A DNA stretch of 64,000 nt from Mantis religiosa (taxonomy: Eukaryota > Arthropoda > Insecta > Mantodea > Mantidae). Position numbers and translations under genes: made by a program. Position 1 is the first letter of the stretch; each line of letters starts with the position of its first letter. The notes beneath the pieces are model-generated. The model searched no databases and had not been told where the DNA came from. It saw nothing but the letters and a program-made list of their open reading frames with translations. Shown here piece after piece: positions 1 to 11,860 of the stretch. Where the stretch lies: assembly GCA_030765055.1 (NCBI GenBank), contig CM060947.1, positions 101,922,381 through 101,986,380 of the forward strand, written 5' to 3'.

Positions 1-3000
1 TTTACATTTTAGCAATTCTGTATGTTTAGCAAATAAATCGATTTTACAAAAGACAAAAATGGCTAGACCTTTACTGCTGCTCAACACATCATCGAACATA
101 AAAGTGACAATCAATGGAGCTTTACTAAAAAAATGAGCTTGGAGCTTTGCCTGGAAGTAAGATGAATATTATTCTGCCATCTTGATGTCTTTGTAAGACG
201 TAACTGCCAAATAACTGCCATCAAAACATATATCTAATCTCTGGTTCATATAACCGTGCCCCGCTGACATGTATCACTCCGCGTGCAACTAACTTCCCCC
301 TCATCCTAATTGGCTAATGCTTTCGTGCCATAGGCCATAGGCGGTGCCTTCCCGTCACATTTAAAACAGCAGTAAACGTCATAATAATTGCCAGGAAGAT
401 AGATAAAATCATACAAATAAGAATATGAAGGCATGTAAAAATAATGAAGTTTATAATTAAACTGACCAAGTTGAAATTGAATTAATGAGCAATGAAACTG
501 GAACAAGTTTATAATGAAAGGCCTTCGGTCTTTTCCACTGGGAATTTTTAAACCAGCACACATACCTTGCAAAAATGTTTGTCTTTCAGTCTTAAAAGTC
601 GTGTCACGCCATACTTGCCGTGTGTTCTTCATTCACCCCAGTCTCGTCAAGGTAGTATATTTTGCAACTTGTATCTCGGTATAACCTGATTGTCCTTAAA
701 TAACGTCTTCGCCACACAGCAATATCGCCCCTGGAGTGGTAAGTTTTCCTGTTGTCTCAATTTCATGTCGCGATGTTCCTACGCATCTAACACTCACACC
801 TGTAAGTTCAGGGCACAGCTGTTCGACTTCTCTCACTGACAAAGACGGATTCTTCTCTGTGAGTCCATTAAACACATGCAATACAATTCTTTTTTCGAGG
901 TTTTCCCTTGCGATGCTTCAGCGATAAACTGGCGCTAGACTCTGTCATTATACATATAATAAGTACACGTGCAATAAACGATCAATAAAATAATTTAGCT
1001 CTTGCACTCGGCACAACACACCTTCGAATGAGGATATCTGACTAATCCAGTTCAAAACAAGGTCAGTGATAAGTCATATAAACAAATATGTCATCACTAC
1101 CGCTAAATCACGTGCTATCGTGCCATGTGCTTGAGAGCAAAGGAACCTCCTCTTTACTTCGTTTAAGGATTAACATGCATTTGAGATAAATCAACTCTGT
1201 TACGTAATATATTTCATTAAAGCCGTTACGAAAATATAAATTTGACAATTGTCTTTCAACATATAAAGATATATCACCATGTTAAATAACGAACTAATTT
1301 TTACCACACAACAGTCTGCACCACAAACGCAGCCAATGACATGTGATAAGGTCACGCGTCCGTTAAGAGATACGGGGCAAGCTTACGTGAAACAAGTATT
1401 ACGCCTATAGTTACACAACCAACGTTCTCTTCGTCCCATCCTGTATTCACTGAAAGAAAATGTTCAACAAAGCTATCAAGATTATAAAGGTAACCATAGA
1501 ATGTGAAAATTATTGATGATAATGAAAACAAGATAAGTGCAAGGGAGTCAGCATTGTACCATCGCTATTGGATAAGTACAACGCTAACTCTGATTACGGC
1601 TCTGACGATACTTGAACTCAACAATGTTTCAGAGTTAAATGGAAAAAGTACAGTTAAGCCTTTACAGGAAGACATACAACATTAATATCACGCTCAAGCG
1701 AGCAAATGGCCCAGCTCAGGAGGAGTTAGACCATAAAGAAAACTGGTGCAAGAGTTCGCTTCCCATTAGTATAAGGACTGTAATCGCCCAGGAAACTAAC
1801 TTGTATGGAAGAGTTTTAGGCAAGGAACTCTTAAAAGCTGATAGTCCAATTGATTCATAGACAATATGCCGAACGTGGCCAATATAATGTGGTAAAACTG
1901 TTTACAACTCGCATTTCAAATCAATTCTAGTTTCGAGTGTTCCGTTAACAAGCGAAAAGCCAACATATACCCCGCTGACTCTTCGCAAGCACGTACAGTA
2001 GCTTTTCCCTGAACAAAAACTGATAACCAGTTTACATTTGCTGTAATAGAAATTCCGTTGTCCTTAAATTTGATATTGGTATTTTACGGGAAAGAAGTTA
2101 TAGAACTAGTGAACCCAAGAAAAGTATTTTTGGGGACAAAATTGGCACGTGTGTGCCTGCTTCTGTCCTTCTGTTAAAATTACAATTAAAAAATCAAATG
2201 TTAGGCAAGTTTCAACTTTGGTACTTATGTTCAGTCTGTTCCAAAAGCGCCACGAAAAACGTTTAAAGAAAGCACCAATGCCGCCCCTTTCACCACCGCC
2301 ATCACCATCATCGACGCAAACTACCTTTTACATGAAAGCATTTTACAGGCGTTTTATGACCTCAAAAATTACTCTAGCTATTTTAACTTAGTATTACAGC
2401 GCATACTGTAACCCAGCGGCTATGGTCCGACATTATTGAGAAGTCAGTGTCGGGCAGTCGGAACCGGAAACAGATAACAGAGAAAAAACTTCCTTTTCCT
2501 TTGTATTCTTCTAATTGGTAAACTATTATCTACAGCGGTAATGAAAAAATAACCTTAAGAATGCACTGGAATTGCCTCCCAAATAGTCGTAACCTGTAGG
2601 ACGCGCTTCAAACTTAAAGAGGCGTTTGAAGTTCAAAATATGTAAATGATGGCGTTTAGTTATCGCTATCAGATCATGTTGTAAACCTTTCGAGATTAAA
2701 TTTATCTATTACGATGCACAAAATGCCACTGATAACAGAAGTTTTTTTTTTAAAAAAAATTGCGCAAAAACAGTACTAGACTTCCACTTCTAAACAACGT
2801 AAGTTTTTATCATCAAGTTTGCTTACGTTTGCAACTATTTACTAACTGAAATATGTGGCTTTACCCGTCGTGCATATGATGATTTATGTCTTTATCCTTT
2901 TAGACTCTGATTACGCTTGCTCAACAATCTTGTGCTTCTATAACGACATTTAAAGTCCATTGCTTAAGATATTAAACAAATAACAAACAAAAATAAGTAA

Positions 3001-3007
3001 TAAATAC
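1..3007. other. AT-rich stretch without recognisable gene
   Basis: Only short open frames (up to 108 codons) occur on either strand. None has a recognisable domain or convincing codon use. I see no repeat or RNA gene here. Confidence 0.6.
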
Positions 3008-3469
3008 TGTCGCGAACCCGTATCTACGATCGCGCGGCATGTTTACACAAAAGGAACTGATAGGCGGGCAGTGTGAAAACCAAGAGCCGGCACACAAAGA
3101 TAACATGCAGATAAAGTTTTGCCGAAACAAACTGAGATAAATAGAAATTTATAGTTACTTCTTGACTGATTGAGACTGTTCGGGTTCTGGTTTATTTTCG
3201 AATAATCCCAGAAATTATCGGTGAGGTATTTAAAGAGGCGACGACTGGCCAAGAGTCGAGTTGCAAGTTGTAAACCAGTGAGTTGTGTAACAAGAGTCAG
3301 CTGTGTTGGTGTTGTAATGAGAGCTGTTTGTTATTGCCATCGACCTTGGTGCTGTAGATTGTGATATGTGATGTAATTCCGCTGCTGCGGAGTGTATTTC
3401 TACGCAAATAAAGAACAATTAGAATTTCGGCAAATTGGACTTTTAATTCTACGGACCCACAAAGTCACA
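3008..3469 (+). mobile_element. Solo LTR, family L (copy 1)
   Basis: This 462-bp block begins TGTCGCGAA and ends ACAAAGTCACA, so it has the TG...CA ends of an LTR. The 4-bp target duplication ATAC lies on both sides (3004-3007 and 3470-3473). A TATA-like TATTTAAA sits at 3227-3234 and a polyadenylation signal AATAAA at 3407-3412, in the order expected for U3-R-U5. No internal gag or pol sequence adjoins it, so it is a solo LTR left by recombination between two LTRs. Its ends match the elements at 5531, 26464 and 32761. Orientation is set by the TATA to poly(A) order. Confidence 0.85.
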
Positions 3470-3644
3470 ATACTTTGCCAAAGCACTGCTGAAAGACCTC
3501 AAGTAACATGTTTGCAATGATTTCTTCAAAGCTGCTGGATGACGTCCGTATTATCAGCCTTGGGCCGCTTCTTGGCTATTTATAGATAAAATCTCAGTTG
3601 GGAGGAAATTATAGCAGATTATTTAACGTTAGTGTAATGTACCT

Positions 3645-3975
3645 AGCGGGATGACTCATGCGGTTTCGTCTGTGGCCCGCATTCGGGAGGCCCGGGTTCC
3701 ATTCCCGTGGCCGACCTATCTGACCCTTTGATTTTTGGGGGTTGTCACCAGGCGAATGCTGGTTAGGGTAATTACATCCCCCAAATTTCCTGTCCCTCCA
3801 TTTCATCTTCATCATCATTTCACATCATCTCTCATCTAGTAGTCTCTTTCAGGGTAAAAAGGTCGACAGGAGTTTCGGCGCTGTCGTGACTCTTTTGGTC
3901 GGCTGCCCTCTGCCATCTCTCGCCTCATTCTTCCTCCCGGGGATGCCCCACTTGGTACTTAGGTAAACAAAACTA
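3645..3975 (+). mobile_element. tRNA-derived SINE, family S3 (copy 1)
   Basis: A tRNA-like head (A-box-like GCGGGATGACTCATGCGG, B-box-like GGGTTCCATTCCC) is followed by a GC-rich body. The body contains the recurring segments CACCAGGCGAATGCTGG and TTTCCTGTCCCTCCATTTC. The same head, body and terminal block (CCTCCCGGGGATGCC) occur in reverse at about 38455-38922. The two copies define a family of roughly 330-480 bp. No protein is encoded. Confidence 0.75.
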
Positions 3976-5137
3976 CAGGTTTCGGTACCGAATCCCCACC
4001 GTAGTAAACCTAATCCTAATTTAATCTTGTTTGTTGTCAGTAACAACTTACGTGAAACTGCTGGGAAATACAAAAATTACAAAAGAAGAGGCCAAAATTG
4101 ACATATATAAACATTGTAAGACTTGAAGCTTTCAATATATAAACATTAGCAGCAAAAATAAGTGCAAATTACTTTGATTCTATGCTGTTGTCACAGTTTA
4201 TATTTATACAGTTGAAAATGTTAACTTTCCAAGCTGTAGCTACCGTTGGGATAGGTGTTTTAATTATTTTACTGTTTTATTACTCTATCATAGATGCCAG
4301 AAAAGAGATCACCTTTCTGTGTATTGTTAGCTTCGTTGTTTACTTATTTGTTTTTTGGGGGGGAGGGGGTCATAAAAATTTAATTATTCATTCTTATACT
4401 GATCACGTGCAAGATAGGTACTATAATTATTGTTAACAAAGATGAGATGGCTTTGTGATTTTTTGTAGGCATAATATAAAATTAATTCATTGTTCGAAGT
4501 GGACTGAACTAGTTAATCCTGTGCCAAATGTTATCTGTGCCAAGCTTGGTCGAAATCAGGGCAACGAAATAACACGCGCACACACATGCACACACCGAGG
4601 GAGATGTTTAAGAGATGTTTATTGTCTTAGTTTTATCACTCGATTGTACAACAATGCGTTTATTCTTTGTGCTTTCAACACGAGCAATAATATAGTGCAC
4701 TCTACAAATCTATTTGTTTTTAAAATACATTTATTTTTCACCCATTTTAGTGAATCTGTAAACACTGTGTACCCACTACCATCGCTAATATCAGTGGAAT
4801 GGATTTGCTATACTTGAGTACAAATAAATTATGTTATACAGTATTATGTTTTGGAAAGCGAGTTATTTTTCTTAAAGGATCAGAAAAGTCTAAAAGAAAG
4901 ATATTAAAAAAGTATTTCTTTTAAAATCTTCTAACTATCCTCAAATCAAAAACGCAGCCATGACCATATGCTGATATATTTTGTAAAGATGATGTATTAA
5001 GACGTAAAACACCATGGCTATATAGGAGCAACTGAATAAAGATATAGTCAATTTTAAAATTAGATGACATTGTAACTAAGGTGTTCACAGTAACAGAGCA
5101 GAATCAAATATTTATTCAAGTGGGATATATATTCTCA
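3976..5137. other. AT-rich stretch, nothing recognised
   Basis: An 84-codon hydrophobic frame (4182-4436) and a 120-codon frame (4455-4817) are open, but neither has a domain I recognise. Both look like chance frames in AT-rich DNA. Confidence 0.5.
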
Positions 5138-5149
5138 TGTCTCTGATTG

Positions 5150-5391
5150 CCCGCCTCGGTAGCGTAGATGGTATCGTGTCTGCCTCACGTTCAAGAAGTC
5201 CCGAGTTCGAATCTCGGTCAGGGTGAGCTACCTGGTTAAGGTTTTCTCCGGGGTTTTCCCTTATCCTTCAAGACGAATGTCAGTTAACTCTAAGCTCCAT
5301 GGACACTGGACTCACTTGAGCATCATTTCACCCCATACATTCACCGTCCGATATGACTTAACGTTGGAGGACGTAAATTACAAACAAAAAT
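5150..5391 (+). mobile_element. tRNA-derived SINE, family S1 (copy 1, with 12-bp TSD)
   Basis: The head carries pol III boxes: an A-box-like segment around GGTAGCGTAGATGG and the B box GAGTTCGAATCTC. The body includes GGTTTTCTCCGGGG and CCATGGACACTGGACTC. The tail is A-rich. The target duplication TGTCTCTGATTG is exact at 5138-5149 and 5392-5403. The 242-bp element is matched by reverse (10555-10799) and forward (19992-20299) copies. It is non-coding and depends on a LINE for movement. Confidence 0.9.
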
Positions 5392-5530
5392 TGTCTCTGA
5401 TTGGGAAAGTTAGATATGAATCTTTTTCTTCTGAATGGAAGTGGGATATTAACGAACTTTACTCCAGTCAGTGACGATATGAGGTAGGATGGGTTCATTT
5501 TCGTAGATTATTTTCATAGGATTGAAATAT

Positions 5531-5971
5531 TGTCGCCGATCGCATTTTTGTGTTGGAGCTGCGTGGGCACGAAAAAGACAGATAGTGGCGCGCAGAGTTG
5601 GACGCTTGCCTAGAAATAAAAACAAACAGAGGGAGAAACAGAGATAAGTCTGGAATTTTCCGATGCCGTCGCGATTGTTATCGATTGGTCTACTGCATTC
5701 TAGAACAATGACTGGGTGATATAAATAGCGGAAGAGTGTGAGAAGTAGTTAGTTGCAGTTGTGCAGGAATTGAGTTGTGTGATATAACGCAGTGGAATAT
5801 TTCGTTTGTTTACTTGTGGCGGAGTAACGAGACAACCTTGAAGACTGTTTTTGTCAATGTCAGGTCTTTTTACTGCTGCAAGGGTTGTGCAAAGCTCCTG
5901 TTTTCTGCAATAAAGAGTGTTTTAAATTTCTGCAAACAAGACTTTTGATTATACCAACCCACAAAGTCACA
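5531..5971 (+). mobile_element. Solo LTR, family L (copy 2)
   Basis: This 441-bp element starts TGTCGCCGATCGC and ends CACAAAGTCACA. It is flanked by the 4-bp duplication ATAT (5527-5530 and 5972-5975). A consensus TATA box TATAAATA lies at 5720-5727 and AATAAA at 5909-5914. The terminal sequence matches the other L-family LTRs, but the middle differs, so this is a separate subfamily. No internal coding region remains. Confidence 0.85.
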
Positions 5972-5975
5972 ATAT

Positions 5976-7276
5976 GTATAAAGGCAATGTTTTTATGTAT
6001 CTAATGGTAAGTGATCATAAGCATCATTTTGCTTTCACAAACCTTGGTTTTCTTTATACTCAACAAGACACAATTCGTAAAACAATCATTCGTCTTGGCA
6101 TTCTGATTCTAGAAAAGCTAATCTCCTAAATACACGGATGAAAATCTTACTGTAAAGGAAACAAAGAATATGTAACAATATTTAAAATATATACAGAATT
6201 TTGCTTGTTTCAGCCTACAGAATCCCCAAAAGCGAACCATAGACCTTTCCTTCCTGCACTGGTCACGAGGAAGCTTAAATCTGGAGTTTACTGAAGTTAT
6301 TTGAAGAAGTACAAATCATTACATGCCTCTCATTTTATACCATGCACGAGGCAGCTATTAAAGGCATGCAAGAAAGTATTAGTTCGTGTTTTCATGCAAT
6401 CGAAAATACAATGTACTTGCAAAATGGAACTAAACAGAAGTGAGGCGTTTCCGGAAGTACGAGTACATACAGAATTTTCTCTTGTTTGCATAGTAATGGT
6501 ACACTAAAGCTTGGTCACGCCTATTTTATGGCACTATCATAACTTTAGTTTCACAAATATCTAAACATTTTGATTGAGCAATTCTCCAGATTCTTCACAC
6601 TGTTAAATAATTGCTCTCTGCAGACCTCGGAGCGTCATCATTTGGACAACAATGTGCCGTGAGAAATGCATTTCTTTCATCTTTTGAGTATAACATTTTG
6701 TACCTCTATAAGAACATCAATTCTGAGAAAGTCATTGGCCGTGGCGCTTTATTCTTGTCGCCGACTTTCAACGTCATCAGCTTTGCATCGTTGATTAACA
6801 TCGATTACTATTTTTGTAAAGACGGGCAGTGAACTCTACTGAAGGTTGAATATTTAAATAGCCTTAACCTTGTTAAATATTGAAACCAGCCCAGTACTTT
6901 CTCCCTTAAGGTAGTTCAGCCTTTGTGTCAACGTCGCTCAGGCACGGGGGTCACTAACCGCTCACATAACTTTATTTCTTATTCAGCAGATAGCCCAACT
7001 GGTCACCAGTAATATCCAGCTGAGGCATCTACTTTTTCGATAATGTTACTGACTCAGCTAACATATTAATAGCTGCAATGTTGGTATTTTATTACTTTCA
7101 ATGATTTTTTTTCAGCAGAACTTGCATTCAATTTCAATACACACTTGCAATATACTCAGAATTTCTAGGTGTCTCTCTTTCTGGAGGATGGAGAAAGTTG
7201 ACACTCACTTCACTGAATATGACAATTGACCAAATTTCTATTATGCGTTCAGTATTAATTTCTCCATCTTTTAATA
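5976..7276. other. AT-rich stretch, nothing recognised
   Basis: Frames up to 73 codons only. No repeat of window-wide families was found. Confidence 0.5.
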
Positions 7277-7485
7277 TGATAAATTAATAAATTAGTAAAT
7301 ATATGAAAATGACTTAACTCCAAATCTCTTTGTTAAAATTGTAATATTAGTTAAATTAGTAAATATATGGAAAATATTTCACTCCAAATATATTTGTCAA
7401 AATTACGATATTAGATAAATTAGTAAATATATGAAAATGATTTCACTCCAAATCTCTTTGTCAAAACTGTAATATTAGTTAACCA
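7277..7485 (+). repeat. 64-bp minisatellite, about 3 copies
   Basis: The phrase ATTAGTAAATATATG recurs at 7291, 7355 and 7419, exactly 64 bp apart. Each is followed by AAAATG-A-TT and CACTCCAAATNTNTTTGTCAAAA. The units differ at scattered positions, so the array is old. Confidence 0.85.
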
Positions 7486-8134
7486 CTTCATTTTATTTCC
7501 GAAGATATTTGGTGGTCTATTTTACTCCCGAATATATATAAAAGGGGACAATAGCAGCCTCATGCAGCTGTCTTGAAGGTTAGCGCCGTCAAAATGAGGA
7601 TAAGAGACGTGGTGACAATCCGCTCAGATTAGGTGACTTCCAGTTGCGATAGAAAGGTTATTACTACTGATAAAGAGTTCGTTGCTAATTTCAAAACAAA
7701 AAATTACAAACATTTAATTTAAAAATCTTCATTGAGGATGGAAAGTTATCTTTGCCACAAATACTGTGTATAACACCAATAACATGTTCCTCTAGGAGTC
7801 TATGCCCAGTTTTGTGGGAATTAAAATTGAAAATACCTTTGGCACAGAATACTTCTAATTTCCATGATATGAGTTTTTGACGGATTCTCACATAGACTTG
7901 CAAAGATTCATAGTCTGTATATCACAAGCAGCAGGTATCAAAATAGTGATATTAGTGCCTTCAGAATACTCTTTGTGTATCTCTGTTTATCAATTTATTT
8001 GTACCAAGATGAGCTCTTTCTCAATATTTGAATTTAATTGTGCTATACGTTAATTACACAATACTATTGTGTTAATCTTTTCAATAACGTAATTATTGAT
8101 CGTGAGACTCTCATTGTGCTGTAAACTTACTTTA

Positions 8135-8665
8135 CATCTAATAGAGTCAACATGAAAAATCCAATGCCATGGCCGGGATTTGAACCACGGATCTCCTGGT
8201 TTACGACCAGTCGCTCTTAACCGTTGAGCTACCGTGGTTCAAATTCCGGCCATGGCATTGAATTTTTCATGTTGACTTCATCTATTAAGAACCTTAGCCT
8301 ATATACGGCTAGTGTGGAGAAATGATTAATTTCCATCAATTAACTAAAATAAGAGTTAAATGATGAAGCCTGGGACTTAAGTACTTACAATAGTGAGTCG
8401 CCACAAACGGTGTATCTCGGATGCGAGAGCCCCTAGTGGTCTACCGGGGAAATATATGAGTCAAATGGAGAATTTAATGTCAGGACGGCATGTTGGCCAG
8501 GTAGTTCAAAGGTTAAGAGCGACTGGACGGAAAACTAGGAGATCCGTGGTTCAAATCCCGGCCATGGCATTGAATTTTTCATGTTGACTCTATCTATTAA
8601 GAACCTTAGCCTATATTAGGCTAGTGTGGTGAAATGATTAATTTCCATCAATTAACTAAAATCAC
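8135..8665 (+). mobile_element. Dimeric tRNA-related SINE, family S2 (copy 1)
   Basis: Two direct repeats of about 118 bp (8230-8350 and 8546-8662) flank a 195-bp middle segment. Each begins in a tRNA-like B box (GTGGTTCAAATCCCGGCC), continues CATGGCATTGAATTTTTCAT and ends AATTTCCATCAATTAACTA. In addition, 8141-8229 is an inverted copy of the tRNA-like head, so 8141-8280 forms a hairpin with the tRNA body in its loop. The right-hand head (8501-8570) reads as an almost complete tRNA-like fold. Related copies are at 46868-47312 and 53515-54045. This is not a functional tRNA gene, because the acceptor and anticodon arms are imperfect. Confidence 0.75.
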
Positions 8666-9950
8666 TTTACAACTGTTTATCCAAGTAATCGAACATCCAG
8701 ATCAGAAACACATTCCGCCATCTAGAGCATAGAGCATAATCTATATTTTAATATCTAGTGATAAACAGAAAGCTAAACAGAATTGGTGTACTGTTTACAC
8801 ATGTTCTTCATTCCGCTCTGTTACAGAATAAGGACTTTCCTCAAATCCGAATATCAGTCAATGTTCCATAATTTTGCCACTTTGATAGCGCCATTATCTC
8901 TCCGAGAGAGTGGTAGCGCTTGCACTAAAAATACTATTTATTTGATATAACTCTTTTGTATCTGATAAGACTTTATTAATAATAGCGAAGCGCTACTCCA
9001 TCTACTTTATTTATTGAAAACGTTTTGAATAAAATAGCTCAAAGGACTGTTATTTCTACATGCTATGTTCTGGAATACTTCCTCACAACCAGCACATTCT
9101 CAGAGAACGTTCACCTGACATAAAAGCCTTATTTAATATTTACATCGAACTTCGTTTCTGGCAGTGACCTTTCTGAACAGATGTTACCAAAAGCTAACCT
9201 TACGTCAGTCATTATTGATTGTGACTTCAATCTCTAAAAGAGTAATTCTGTTTACTCGATTTCATTCCTGGTAATTCTATCCAGTTATAAATTCTCCATA
9301 AATACTTTTGACGGTTGAAAAGCTCAAGTTCTGTTTTCCAGTTCGATTTTCGACGAGAATGAAATAAAATTAACTATAATTTTACTCTTGTATATGTATT
9401 CTTACATTTTAATCAACTACCTAAATTAGTATTATTAAGGGAGATACAAAATATGTATAAACATACATGCATAAACTAAATAACCACTCAGTGGATGTTG
9501 ATGGTGTTTCGCCATTAAAACACTATAATTTTATTTCATTAATTAATAAAACATTAAAAAAGATTTACAAAGCCCGTGTACTTCTACTTCAGTATATTAC
9601 ATTTACAAAACAAAATGCTTGCAAAGAAGATTATAAACTAGAAAATAGCTCTTATTCTGTAGAATAACGAACACCAATATAAAATTCGTTTCCAAGCCCG
9701 GCCACCGCATTCCACATCTCTATTCACTACACACATCATGACTTGGATGCAGCACTGGAGGAAGGGCAGTGTGACCGGTATGTACGATCCTTGCAACCTA
9801 TGCCATAGCATGTGCATATAAATTAAGATTTTTCTCCGTTTTATTTCCCTGTATCACAATTTAGACGTGTTCTTATTGACAATTTTGTAATTTTACCCTT
9901 TATGCAAGAGTTAGCCTTGCAATAAAGGAAGTCTTAAAATAACTAAAAAC
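8666..9950. other. AT-rich stretch, nothing recognised
   Basis: No coding frame above 66 codons and no shared repeat detected. Confidence 0.5.
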
Positions 9951-10060
9951 ATGTACAGAATCAGACTGAAAAATTCAACGGCACAGCCAGGATGTGAACC
10001 ATGGATCTTCCGATTCTCTTGCAGTTGCTCTAATCAAGATAACTACTATGGTAACATGGC
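9951..10060 (-). mobile_element. S2 SINE remnant
   Basis: The segment AGACTGAAAAATTCAACGGC, followed by CAGCCAGGATGTGAACCATG, is the reverse complement of an S2 tRNA-like head. It continues with a decayed tRNA body ending near ACTATGGTAACATGG. It is a degraded single head. Confidence 0.55.
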
Positions 10061-10554
10061 GGTAGACGTTAAGCTTGCGTTTTTCCCAATTACCAACAAG
10101 AGCTTTGTAATCCATTTTGAATGTATATACCCTAATGGCGACTTATAATTTCCTAAGTGTCTTCCGTATCGCTCTATAATATCATAATGTATTTCCATCT
10201 CATTTAATATGTCTTCATCCCTATTCAGAGCTTAAAACTATACAATACAATTCTCCTAATTATTTATAAATATCATTCTCTTTAAATCCGCATGAGTGAG
10301 TTTGTTCCAAATTATAGAATATAATAGTTTTATATTAACCCTTCCGTTTTGCAATTCGTGTCGAACTTTTAGACTACCTCCTTTACTTGATATTATTTCT
10401 CCCATACGTGTTTCAGCACTTAACTGTTATTAACCCACCATTCCTCAGTATGTTGTTGTAATGAATACAACATATCTTCATTTATGTGTTCGAGTATACT
10501 GTTGGGACCTAATTTTCTTATTCAATTTTCATAAATGACGATTTATAATGGCCT

Positions 10555-10799
10555 CTTTTTTTGTCATTTACTTCCTCCACCGTTAAGTCATATCGGACGG
10601 TGAATGAATTGGGTGATATGATGCTCATATGAGTCCAGGGTCCATGGAGCTTACAGTTACCCGACATTCGTCTTGAAGGATAAGGGAAAATCTCGGAAAA
10701 ACCTTATCCAGGTAACTCACCCTGATTGAGGTTCTACCTCGAGACCTCTTGAACGTGAGGCAGACAAGCTACCACCTACGCTAATGAGGCGGGCATTTC
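10555..10799 (-). mobile_element. tRNA-derived SINE, family S1 (copy 2)
   Basis: This is the reverse complement of the S1 SINE, with the T-run (A tail) at the left and the pol III head at the right, ending GCGGGCA. The imperfect 9-bp target duplication TAATGGCCT / TAATGGCTT lies at 10546-10554 and 10800-10808. Confidence 0.88.
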
Positions 10800-10808
10800 T
10801 AATGGCTT

Positions 10809-11618
10809 ATGTTTACGTAAACGTTTTAATGCCTAGCATTTCACAGCGTTATGCAAATCCGGGTATCTAGATTACGGACTAGTCCGACCTCAACGTAAAT
10901 ATGTTCTTATTGGAATTAATTATTTGGAATCAGTTTTCAGTGTTATGGATTTGATGTGTTATGAACATTAATTAATGACATCCACTCAATATGTTTTATC
11001 ACATAATTGTTTTCAAAATTTATATTGATAAAAATAAATATCTAAAGCCTTCCACTATCGAATTAATTAAGTGTTATAGAAAATCTATAACTCCTTTGGT
11101 ACAATAAATGGTTTTCGATAACAGTATTTGAATTCATTGAATATGTTTAATAAAAACAAAGGGATGAATCAAATGAATGGATGTAAGTAATGTTCCCTAT
11201 GTGGTAAAGAAACAATAAATAGAATAGTTATTTTAAGTTTTAATCAGTACCTACTTTCACTGCACATTACTTTATATATAATATGATTTTTATATATATA
11301 ATATGACTTTATATATAATATTATATATATGAAGTACCAATGGTACAGCAAGATTACATTTGATTTACCATGATACGATTTTACCGAGAGTACACATTTT
11401 GAGGTCTCAGAATATAAAGTGGAGCAGTTTCAGAAAAAAAGGCTTTCGAGATGTGTGAGTATATTCGTGTATGTGAAACAACTAGTTTTTAAGAAACAAA
11501 CTGAAAATATAATGTTCCCCTTTATGATATACTATAGGTATATGACAAATACTGTGCTTCATTAAAATATCATGTAGTTGAGATTAGTACTAAAGTAATG
11601 AATTAAGCAGCTCGATGT
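10809..11618. other. AT-rich stretch with TA-rich simple sequence
   Basis: Between about 11270 and 11335 there is TATATAATAT-rich simple sequence. Nothing else is recognised. Confidence 0.5.
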
Positions 11619-11860
11619 CATTTCTTCTTTACCTTTTCTTCTTTTATACTAATCCACTTTTCTCTTATCCTATATAAGAAATCCCCTACACATCTATTTT
11701 TCTTTTCTCCCATCCCCGTTAGCATTCGTACCGCAAATATCTCTTTACTTATATTGTCCCATTTCTTATCCCATATTTTTCTCCTGGAATTTGTTAGCTC
11801 CTTACATTCTATTAGGTAATGAACATTGCTTTCTTCATCTCCACAAAATTCACATATCCC
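11619..11860 (-). pseudogene. LINE ORF2 C-terminal remnant (zinc-knuckle region)
   Basis: Read on the minus strand, this gives an open segment of about 80 codons ending in TGA at 11619-11621. It contains CEFC, then a spaced H and C in the pattern C-x2-C-x8-H-x4-C. After this come a charged ECKELTNSRRKIW-like stretch and a lysine-rich end. A CxxC...H...C motif followed by an ExxxxxxxR helix is characteristic of the C-terminal end of insect non-LTR retrotransposon ORF2 proteins. Upstream, the same frame is closed by stops (a TAG precedes the motif), and reverse transcriptase sequence is not recognisable. It is a 5'-truncated or decayed LINE. The clade cannot be named with confidence. Confidence 0.6.

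Noticed and set aside
306..632. 108-codon minus frame as a gene
   Set aside because: No domain, biased to AT-rich codons and not linked to any repeat or promoter.
4182..4436. Small membrane protein (84 codons, hydrophobic)
   Set aside because: AT-rich DNA readily gives hydrophobic frames; no start context, neighbour or homologue that I recognise.
8160..8232. tRNA gene (minus strand), and similar folds at 8501-8570, 47155-47225, 45418-45490 and 44183-44255
   Set aside because: All lie inside repeated SINE families, have imperfect arms and are followed by SINE bodies. They are tRNA-derived, not tRNA genes.
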